Assembly: GCF_009674535.1 (NCBI RefSeq)
Contig: NZ_WKJK01000004.1
Coordinates: 62,001-126,000, forward strand
Length of the DNA: 64,000 nucleotides
Source of the DNA: Duganella guangzhouensis
Lineage (GTDB): Bacteria > Pseudomonadota > Gammaproteobacteria > Burkholderiales > Burkholderiaceae_D
Reading direction: 5' to 3'
The notes below the pieces were generated by a model. The model searched no databases. It saw only the letters and a program-made list of their open reading frames with translations, and had not been told where the DNA came from. Positions 54,648 through 61,547 of the stretch are shown piece after piece. Position numbers and translations under genes: made by a program. How positions within the stretch are numbered: the first letter of the stretch is position 1; the number at the start of each line of letters is the position of its first letter.

Positions 54648-56258
54648 TCAAGTGGCGCGGATTAGTTCAGCCGCCTTTTCCGCGATCATGATCGTAGGAG
54701 AATTGGTGTTGCCGGAAGTGATAAAGGGCATGACGGACGCATCCACCACCCGCAAACCAGCTATGCCGCGCACCCGCAACGTGCTATCCACCACCGCCGT
54801 CGGATCGTCGGCGCGTCCCATTTTGCAGGTGCCGACCGGATGGAAAATTGTGGTGCCGATCGCACTAGCGGCCTGCGCCAGTTCCTCTTCGGTTCGATAG
54901 TGACTGCCGGGTTTGTACTCCTCCGGCGCATACTTTTGCAGCGCCGGCGCGGCCACAATGTTGCGTGTCAGCGTCAGCGCTTCAGCCGCCACTTTGCGGT
55001 CTTCCGCCGTGCTCAGATACATCGGCGCGATTTGCGGCGGTGCATACGGATCGGCGCTGGCGATGCGCACCTGGCCGCGTGACGTCGGCCGCAAGTTGCA
55101 AACGCTGGCGGTGAACGCAGGGAAAGTGTGCAAAGGATCGCCGAATTTCTCCAGCGACAGCGGCTGCACATGGTATTGCAGATTCGGCGTGCGTTCGCTG
55201 GCGCTGGAACGCGCAAACAACCCCAGCTGCGACGGCGCCATCGACATCGGCCCGCTCTGAAATAACGCATACTCCAGGCCGATGCGCAGCTTGCCGAACC
55301 AATTGCCGGCCAGCGTGTTCAGCGTACGGGCGTTGCCGCGGACTTTGTACACCATGCGCAGCTGCAAATGATCCTGCAGATTTTCACCGACGCCGGGCAG
55401 GTCGACCAGCGGCTGTATGCCGAGCTCGCGCAATCGCGCCGCCGGACCGATACCCGAGCATTGCAAAATCTGCGGACTGCCAACGGCGCCTGCCGCCAGC
55501 AAGGTTTCCTTGTGCGCGTGCGCGCTGTAGCGAGTGCCGCCGCCGGTAAAAATCACGCCCTTGCACACGCCCGCTTCGATCAGCAAACGTTCCACGTGAC
55601 ACCCGGTCATGATGGTCAAATTCGGCCGGCGCGACACTGGCTTGAGAAAGGCTTTGGCCGTGTTCCAGCGGATGCCGCGTTTCTGATTCACCTCGAAATA
55701 ACTGCTGCCGGCGTTGTCGCCGCGGTTGAAATCGTCGACCTTGGCGATGCCAACCTGCTCCGCCGCGTCACGAAACGCATCCAGTATCTGCCAGGACAAA
55801 CGCTGTTTTTCCACCCGCCACAAACCGCCGGCGCCGTGGAATTCCGACGTACCGCCGTGATAATCCTCGCTCTTTTTAAACAGCGGCAACACAGACTCCC
55901 AGCGCCAGCTATCGTCACCGGTGAGGGCGGCCCAGCGATCGTAATCACCGGCCTGGCCGCGCATGTAAATCATGCCATTGATGGAAGAACTGCCACCCAG
56001 TACTTTGCCGCGCGGGTACAACAGACTGCGGCCGCCGAGGCCGGGATCGGCTTCGGTGCGGAATTTCCAGTCCGTGCGGGGATTATCGATGCAATGCAAA
56101 TAGCCGACCGGGATATGTATCCACAGATAATCGTCGCGGCCGCCGGCTTCGATCAGCAGCACTTCCGCATTCGGGTCGGCACTGAGCCGGTTGGCCAATA
56201 CGCAGCCTGCCGAGCCTGCGCCTATGATGATGTAATCGTAGCTGCCTGCTGATTCCAA
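54648..56258 (-). CDS. GMC-family FAD oxidoreductase (choline dehydrogenase-like)
   Basis: 536 residues, TTG start at 56258 supported by GGAGGAGG about seven bases upstream and by the position of the FAD motif (YDYIIIGAGSAGCVLANRLS). GMC signatures: PRGKVLGGSSSINGMIYMRG, HKETLLAAGAVGSPQILQCS, and C-terminal His/Asn region GTTIFHPVGTCKMG and NTNSPTIMIAEKAA. It oxidises an alcohol (for example choline or an aliphatic alcohol). It starts 17 bp after the nitronate monooxygenase and precedes the liv promoter. Confidence 0.88.
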   Translation of the reverse strand: MESAGSYDYIIIGAGSAGCVLANRLSADPNAEVLLIEAGGRDDYLWIHIPVGYLHCIDNPRTDWKFRTEADPGLGGRSLLYPRGKVLGGSSSINGMIYMRGQAGDYDRWAALTGDDSWRWESVLPLFKKSEDYHGGTSEFHGAGGLWRVEKQRLSWQILDAFRDAAEQVGIAKVDDFNRGDNAGSSYFEVNQKRGIRWNTAKAFLKPVSRRPNLTIMTGCHVERLLIEAGVCKGVIFTGGGTRYSAHAHKETLLAAGAVGSPQILQCSGIGPAARLRELGIQPLVDLPGVGENLQDHLQLRMVYKVRGNARTLNTLAGNWFGKLRIGLEYALFQSGPMSMAPSQLGLFARSSASERTPNLQYHVQPLSLEKFGDPLHTFPAFTASVCNLRPTSRGQVRIASADPYAPPQIAPMYLSTAEDRKVAAEALTLTRNIVAAPALQKYAPEEYKPGSHYRTEEELAQAASAIGTTIFHPVGTCKMGRADDPTAVVDSTLRVRGIAGLRVVDASVMPFITSGNTNSPTIMIAEKAAELIRAT

Positions 56259-56275
56259 ACGGCCTCCTCCAAGTT

Positions 56276-57313
56276 CTACGTCGCGCTGATCTCCGTCAGC
56301 AAAGTCTCCACCAGTTTCGCCGCCGCCATCGGCCGCGCGCGGGCCACGCCAACGCCACACCATAAAGACATCAGTTCAGTCTCGTCACGCTTGGCGGCTT
56401 CGGAACGGATAAGCGAAGTTAATGCATTTTGAATAGGATATAGCGGCAATTGACGTTCGTTAGCAGCTAATGTCTGCATGAAGCGATTTTCTAGCCCGCG
56501 CGCATAACGGCCGGAAAAAGTGCGCGTCAGCCGGGTCGGATGGTCGCCGGCCGTCAACAAACGCTGTTTGTACGCCGGGTGAATGCCCGATTCATCATTG
56601 ACCAGAAACGCCGTTCCCATCTGCACCGCCTGGGCGCCGGCCCGCAACGCGCGTTTGATGTCGGCGCCGTCCATGATGCCACCGGCGGCAATCACCGGAA
56701 TATTCACCGCTGCCACCACCTGCGGCAACAGCTCAAAAGTCTTGAGTTGCGCATTTTCCTGGGCGCCAATGAACGTGCCGCGATGGCCGCCCGACTCGAT
56801 GCCGGACGCAATCACCGCATCGGCGCCACGACTTTCCCAGGCCAGCGCTTCGTCCACATGGGTAATTGTGCCGATCACAAAAATGCCGGCCTCATGCAAA
56901 CGGTCGATCTGCTCCACGCTGAGGATGCCGAAAGTAAAACTTGCCACCGCCGGCCGCAGCGCGACCAAGGTTTCAAACTGGGCGGAAAAATCTTCGCACC
57001 ACTTGGCTGGCGTCGGCAATTCACTCCAGCCCAACTCGGACCAGACCGGTTTCAGCCATTCCTTGGCCTGCGCTACCTCTTCCGGCGAAGGATTCGGCGT
57101 CTGCTGAACAAAAAAATTCAGGCAAAAAGGCCGCTCGGTGAGGGCACGGATCTGCGCAGTCTGCTCGCGGATGGTCTCGGGCGACAACAAAGAACAAGCC
57201 AGCGAGCCCAGCGCGCCGGCATTCGACACCGCAGCCACCTGTGCCGGCGTGTTATTTCCTCCGGCCATAGGTCCCTGGATGATGGGATGCGGAAAAACAG
57301 ACGCCAAAGTCAT
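56276..57313 (-). CDS. Nitronate monooxygenase-family flavoprotein (second copy)
   Basis: 345 residues from ATG 57313 with GGGGGA upstream; 57325 is an alternative. FMN-binding TIM barrel: HPIIQGPMAGGNNTPAQVAA, then the catalytic/phosphate region VIASGIESGGHRGTFIGAQ and VIAAGGIMDGADIKRALRAG with AQAVQMGTAF. Closer to class I NMO (long C-terminal part with SLWCGVGVARARPMAAAKLV) than the copy at 4.3-5.2 kb. It likely oxidises nitronates; precedes a GMC oxidoreductase in an operon. Confidence 0.85.
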   Translation of the reverse strand: MTLASVFPHPIIQGPMAGGNNTPAQVAAVSNAGALGSLACSLLSPETIREQTAQIRALTERPFCLNFFVQQTPNPSPEEVAQAKEWLKPVWSELGWSELPTPAKWCEDFSAQFETLVALRPAVASFTFGILSVEQIDRLHEAGIFVIGTITHVDEALAWESRGADAVIASGIESGGHRGTFIGAQENAQLKTFELLPQVVAAVNIPVIAAGGIMDGADIKRALRAGAQAVQMGTAFLVNDESGIHPAYKQRLLTAGDHPTRLTRTFSGRYARGLENRFMQTLAANERQLPLYPIQNALTSLIRSEAAKRDETELMSLWCGVGVARARPMAAAKLVETLLTEISAT

Positions 57314-57330
57314 CAATTCCCCCATGTTTA

Positions 57331-57569
57331 CACCTGTGGATAAGCATATGGATATCCACAGGTGCCAAATGTGAGTAAACAACCGCGTTTTGGGGACACG
57401 TTTTTTTATCCCAAAACAGTTCTTCGCTCATACAAGGTTTACGCGCCCGCTTATGCAGTCCGTAAACGCCTGATTCTAATCCAAATTGAACACTTATCCA
57501 CAGAAAGGTGTCGGTGTTAACAACTATCACTATTTTTATATCTACATCTTTAGGGTAAACCATAAAACC
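57331..57569 (+). repeat. Copy A of a ~235-bp intergenic element with DnaA-box-like motifs
   Basis: Non-coding DNA between the nitronate monooxygenase and the GGDEF gene. It opens with a perfect 12-bp inverted repeat (57331-57342 / 57353-57364, CACCTGTGGATA) around a 10-bp spacer. It contains perfect DnaA boxes at 57335-57343 (reverse) and 57494-57502, and GTTTAC/GTAAAC motifs. It is collinear with copy B: ATCC and GTTC landmarks are at the same offsets (75 and 86), TTATCCACA at 161 against 162, CACTAT at 195 against 194. Bases 57570-57633 hold only the TTG-start leader with GGAG. Confidence 0.75.
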
Positions 57570-57633
57570 ACAGGCGGCTCATCGAAACCCGATATACTGA
57601 ATTGCCAAACAAACAGCTCTAGCCGGAGTCCTT

Positions 57634-60360
57634 TTGTCCTCGACGTACAAAAAAACCCGGTCGCCTGCGTATTTGCGGTTTCGGCGACGTTTGCTGACCG
57701 GCCTTTTTCTGATGGCCTCGCTTGCCATTGCTGTCGTTGTCAGCCAATTTCATGCCTCCTACGTAGAACGCGAACTTGCCGTTCAAACCCAAACCGAGCA
57801 TTACGTGAAAGCGATGGAAGCTCACGTGATTTACTCGATCCAGTCGGTCGACCTGTCGCTGATCGGCTTTGCCAACGCCATCAAAGTACTGCCCGCCAAA
57901 CAGAGCCAGTCAGCCGGAACCATGGCCGACCTGTTGTCCTGGAAAGGTTCCAGCTTTAACAGCGATTACTGGATTACATTCGTTGACCCCAAAGGCAACG
58001 CGATCGCCACCTCCACTGGCGACAAAGTACTGGGTGCTTCCTATGCCGATCGTGACTATTTCAAGGTTCATGTTCGCAATACTTATCCCGGCAAACTCTT
58101 CATCGGCGAACCAGCAGTCGGAAAAGTCAGCAAAAAACGGCTGTTTTTTCTAAGCCGCCGTGTTGAAAGCGCCAAAGGCGAGTTCCTTGGCGTGGTGGTC
58201 GCGCCACTGAATGTCGATCGCTACATCAACGTGTTTCAAAATTCGCGTTTTGATTCAGATATTTCGATCTCGCTGGTACATGGAGGCGGCAAAGTCATCG
58301 CCCGTGTGCCCAATTCTGATCAAGCGTTTGCTCGCGACCTGAGTTCCACCGCCCTGTTCGACAATGTCCGGCGCACGTCCACCGGTACCTACAAAACCGT
58401 CAGCGTGATCGACAAGCTGAGCCGGGTTTTCAGCTATCGCGTAATCGATGGACTGCCGTTGATCATCGTGGTCGGCAGCAATGACGACGAAACGGCTCGC
58501 CTGCTGCAGCAAAATTACGTCACCGCTGGCTGCGGATTGACTGCATTGCTGTTGCTCATGTGGATCGCCGGCATATTTTCGCTGCGCACATACACCCGAC
58601 AGGAAGAACGCGAAATCCGCTATCGCACGCTGTACAGCGCCAGCCGTGAAATGGAACGTCAGCTGCTGGACAACGAAGAACAGCGCAAAAAAAACGAAGA
58701 ATCGATGAAACAGGCCGCGTTGCTGTTCCAGAACAGCGGCGAAGGCATGATGGTGACCGACGCCCGTGGCCAGATCCTCACCGTGAACCCGGCGTTTTCA
58801 CTGCTCAGCGGCTACAAGGAAAAAGAACTGGTTGGCCACCGCGCATATGACCTGGCATCCAGCCGCAACGACAAGGAATTTTTCGACCGCATTTTCGAAT
58901 GCGTCAGCAAAACCGGCTACTGGAAGGGTGAGATCTGGCAGAAAAGCAAGGATGGCGAGGAATATCTGGTCTCCATGCTGATCAACACCGTGCATGACGA
59001 CGAAGGAAATCCCTTCCGCTACGTCGCTTTGCTGAGCGACATCACGCAAAAGAAAGCGTCCGAAGAACTAATCTGGCGCCAGGCTAACTTCGACGCCCTG
59101 ACCGGACTGCCCAATCGGCGCATGTTCAACGAACATCTGCGGCTGGAAATGAAAAAAACCGACCGCTCGCACCTACCGATGGCGCTGATTTTTGTCGATC
59201 TGGACCACTTCAAGGAAGTCAACGATACGCTTGGCCACGATAAAGGCGATATGTTGCTTAAAGAAGTGGCAAGCCGGCTGTCCGCCAGCGTGCGCAGCAC
59301 CGATATTGTCTCCCGTTTGGGTGGTGACGAATTCACCGTCATCCTCAGCGAGCTGCACAATGCCGCCGACGTGGTCCGCACCGCGCAAGACATCCTGCGC
59401 AAAATGAGCACGCCGTTCCACCTGGGCGAGCATATTGCCCATATTTCCAGCAGCATCGGCATCACGCTGTATCCGGAAGACGGCAGAGATGCTGAAACTT
59501 TAATCAAAAATGCCGATCAGGCGATGTACACGGCCAAGGAACAAGGCCGCAACCGCTTCAATTATTTCGCCCCGTTCATGCAGGAAGCCACGCACACGCG
59601 CATGACCCTGGTCAGCGAACTGCGCGAAGCCCTTCAGCGCGACCAATTGCGCGTTCTGTACCAGCCAATTATCGACCTCAGCAATGGCGCGATCGTCAAA
59701 GCGGAAGCGCTGGTGCGCTGGCAACATCCATCACGCGGATTGCTGGCCCCGGCCGAATTCATCGGCCTGGCGGAAAGCAGCGGCATGATCAAGGGCATAG
59801 GCGACTGGGTGTTCCAGCAAGCAGCGCGCGAAGTGCTGAAATTACAGGCAATCAGTTCGCCGAGTTTCCAGATCAGCGTCAATAAATCGGCCTGGCAGTT
59901 CCGCGACGATGGCAGCAACTACCAGCTGTGGCTGGATTTCCTGCGTCAGCTCAAACTCAGCCCCCGCAGCATCATCATCGAAGTGACCGAAAACCTGCTG
60001 CTGGAGTCCGACCGCATGCTGGCGCTGCAGCACGCTCACATGCAGATTGCGATTGACGATTTTGGCGCCGGCAATTGTCCGGTGTCGGTGCTGAAGCAGT
60101 TTGGAGTCGATTACCTCAAGATTGCGCCGGGTTTTGTAGCGGCCAAAGGCGATGGATTGCAAATTTCCGAAGCCATTATCGCCATGGCGCACAAACTGGG
60201 CATCCAAGTCGTCGCCGAAGGGATAGAAACTCAGCAGCAATTGGCGGCCATGACCGCCGCCGGATGCGATTTTGGGCAGGGATACCTGCTTTCCAAGCCC
60301 ATTTCAGGCGAAGAATTGGAAAAACAACTACAAAAACAGTATGCCCCTGTGGGTAAGTGA
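57634..60360 (+). CDS. Membrane sensor diguanylate cyclase/phosphodiesterase (Cache-PAS-GGDEF-EAL)
   Basis: 908 residues, TTG start with GGAG upstream. Two membrane helices (residues 20-40 and about 295-315) enclose a periplasmic double Cache/dCACHE-like sensor. A PAS domain (AALLFQNSGEGMMVTDARGQ) follows, then GGDEF with active LGGDEFTV and an I-site RSTD five residues before. The EAL domain has EAL, SVNKS, IEVTE and AEGIET, but loop 6 is DDFGAGNCPV and the usual KID is KIA, so phosphodiesterase activity may be lost. It controls c-di-GMP, probably by synthesis with feedback inhibition. Confidence 0.9.
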   Translation: MSSTYKKTRSPAYLRFRRRLLTGLFLMASLAIAVVVSQFHASYVERELAVQTQTEHYVKAMEAHVIYSIQSVDLSLIGFANAIKVLPAKQSQSAGTMADLLSWKGSSFNSDYWITFVDPKGNAIATSTGDKVLGASYADRDYFKVHVRNTYPGKLFIGEPAVGKVSKKRLFFLSRRVESAKGEFLGVVVAPLNVDRYINVFQNSRFDSDISISLVHGGGKVIARVPNSDQAFARDLSSTALFDNVRRTSTGTYKTVSVIDKLSRVFSYRVIDGLPLIIVVGSNDDETARLLQQNYVTAGCGLTALLLLMWIAGIFSLRTYTRQEEREIRYRTLYSASREMERQLLDNEEQRKKNEESMKQAALLFQNSGEGMMVTDARGQILTVNPAFSLLSGYKEKELVGHRAYDLASSRNDKEFFDRIFECVSKTGYWKGEIWQKSKDGEEYLVSMLINTVHDDEGNPFRYVALLSDITQKKASEELIWRQANFDALTGLPNRRMFNEHLRLEMKKTDRSHLPMALIFVDLDHFKEVNDTLGHDKGDMLLKEVASRLSASVRSTDIVSRLGGDEFTVILSELHNAADVVRTAQDILRKMSTPFHLGEHIAHISSSIGITLYPEDGRDAETLIKNADQAMYTAKEQGRNRFNYFAPFMQEATHTRMTLVSELREALQRDQLRVLYQPIIDLSNGAIVKAEALVRWQHPSRGLLAPAEFIGLAESSGMIKGIGDWVFQQAAREVLKLQAISSPSFQISVNKSAWQFRDDGSNYQLWLDFLRQLKLSPRSIIIEVTENLLLESDRMLALQHAHMQIAIDDFGAGNCPVSVLKQFGVDYLKIAPGFVAAKGDGLQISEAIIAMAHKLGIQVVAEGIETQQQLAAMTAAGCDFGQGYLLSKPISGEELEKQLQKQYAPVGK

Positions 60361-60578
60361 CTGGATATCCACAGGATGAGTTGTGATCAAGCACTACCTT
60401 TGACCACAGGCCGATATTTTATCCAGAATTTGTTCCCGAGCTGATACAGCGTTTATGCAGCACGTTGTTTACGCCGTAAACAAATGATTTGTAAACGTAT
60501 ACACGAGTTATCCACAGCAAATTACACGTTTACTACTACCACTATGTTTATATAAACCTTTTGTAAACTACTAAAACC
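60344..60578 (+). repeat. Copy B of the ~235-bp intergenic element with DnaA-box-like motifs
   Basis: A diverged direct repeat of the element at 57331. It starts inside the end of the GGDEF-EAL gene with CCTGTGGGTA / TATCCACAGG (60346-60355 / 60366-60375; same 10-bp spacer), overlapping its stop codon. A perfect TTATCCACA lies at 60508-60516, and further GTTTAC/GTAAAC motifs follow, ending in an AT-rich part (ACTATGTTTATATAAACC). Much of the GGDEF-mtnN spacer is thus this element. Confidence 0.75.
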
Positions 60579-60736
60579 GCGACTGCGTCGCTCGCGCCGG
60601 CGGAATAGGACGCCTATTCGTCATCAGAAAGCCATCTACACAGCAAAAAACGCCTTAAAATTCACTTTTTTTCGCTACGCGCTGTGGAAAAAGCTTCGGT
60701 TAACCACAGACTGCGAACCAAATTTGAAGGAAAAAT
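60579..60736. other. Non-coding spacer before mtnN
   Basis: No gene is seen here. A small 7-bp inverted repeat (GAATAGG/CCTATTC, 60603-60609 and 60613-60619) and a loose CTGTGG...CCACAG pair are present. The mtnN ribosome site GAAGGA is at the end. A promoter for mtnN could lie here but no clear boxes are seen. Confidence 0.6.
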
Positions 60737-61423
60737 ATGCGTTTAGGCATCATCAGCGCGTTGGCTGAAGAACAGCAGGGGCTGATAGAAGCCCTTCAGA
60801 GCCCCGCCAGGCACTTTTACGGCATGCGTGAGTACACGAGCGGAAAACTGTGGGAAATCGACGCTGTGTGCGTTTTATCGCGTATAGGCAAGGTTGCCGC
60901 AGCAATGACAGCCGCCATCCTTGTGGAGAAGTTCGGAGTTACGCACATCGTCTTCACCGGCGTTGCCGGAAGCGGGGATAAAAACGTCCAGGTTGGGGAT
61001 ATTGTCGTGGCCGACAGCTTGATCCAGCACGACTTCGACGCCAGCCCGCTGTTTCCCAGATTTGAAATCCCGCTGACGGGGCTATCCAGCTTCGCCACCG
61101 ACGTTGCATTGACAGAAAGACTGGCTGACGCTGCTGGGCAAATTACGCGCGTACATCGTGGTCTGATCGCCAGCGGCGACCAATTCATCGGCAAATTAAC
61201 GCAAATTCAGGCGTTAAAAGCCGCGTTGCCCGAATTATTAGCAGTAGAAATGGAAGGCGCAGCGGTGGCGCAGGTGTGTTTCGAGTTGGGAATACCGTTT
61301 GCCGTCATCAGAACCATCTCAGACAACGCCAACGACGACGCGGCGGTGGATTTCATGCACTTCATCAAAACCGTCGCCTCGCGCTACGCTTTCGACGTGA
61401 TCCGCAATTTCTGCAGACAATAA
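60737..61423 (+). CDS. mtnN: 5'-methylthioadenosine/S-adenosylhomocysteine nucleosidase
   Basis: 228 residues. Phosphorylase-superfamily MTA/SAH nucleosidase: MRLGIISALAEEQQGLIEAL, HIVFTGVAGSGDKNVQVGDI, the substrate Glu/Met in LAVEMEGAAVAQVCFELGIP and the catalytic Asp in VIRTISDNANDDA. It removes adenine from SAH and MTA, by-products of methylation and polyamine synthesis; the spermidine-type enzymes at 21.8-26.9 kb release MTA. GAAGGA precedes the start. Confidence 0.92.
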   Translation: MRLGIISALAEEQQGLIEALQSPARHFYGMREYTSGKLWEIDAVCVLSRIGKVAAAMTAAILVEKFGVTHIVFTGVAGSGDKNVQVGDIVVADSLIQHDFDASPLFPRFEIPLTGLSSFATDVALTERLADAAGQITRVHRGLIASGDQFIGKLTQIQALKAALPELLAVEMEGAAVAQVCFELGIPFAVIRTISDNANDDAAVDFMHFIKTVASRYAFDVIRNFCRQ

Positions 61424-61430
61424 ACACCCA

Positions 61431-61505
61431 GGGTCAATCCTCCCAATCCAACACGAGCTCGACAATTTTGTAGTTGAGTCCGTGTGTGATTGGGAGGATT
61501 GACCC
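61431..61505. repeat. 75-bp inverted repeat (possible MITE/REP-like hairpin)
   Basis: Outer arms of 18 bp are perfect (61431-61448 and 61488-61505, GGGTCAATCCTCCCAATC and its complement); inner arms match in part. It is followed by a separate terminator. The shape suggests a mobile or REP-type palindromic repeat, or a second terminator-like hairpin, and copies are expected elsewhere in the genome if it is mobile. Confidence 0.6.
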
Positions 61506-61515
61506 CGGATACAAA

Positions 61516-61547
61516 AAAGCCGGGAACTGGTCCCGGCTTTGTTTTTT
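61516..61547. terminator. Bidirectional Rho-independent terminator between mtnN and putA
   Basis: Stem AAAGCCGGGA (61516-61525) with TCCCGGCTTT (61531-61540), loop ACTGG, then GTTTTTT. The A run on the left side also allows termination of putA from the right. It overlaps the putA stop region. Confidence 0.9.

Noticed and set aside
55593..55598. CACGTG in the GMC oxidoreductase gene as another possible parS
   Set aside because: Three mismatches outside the core; coding sequence.
57314..57633. A c-di-GMP riboswitch in front of the GGDEF-EAL gene
   Set aside because: The conserved GEMM core sequences are not seen; the region is the repeated element and an ordinary leader.
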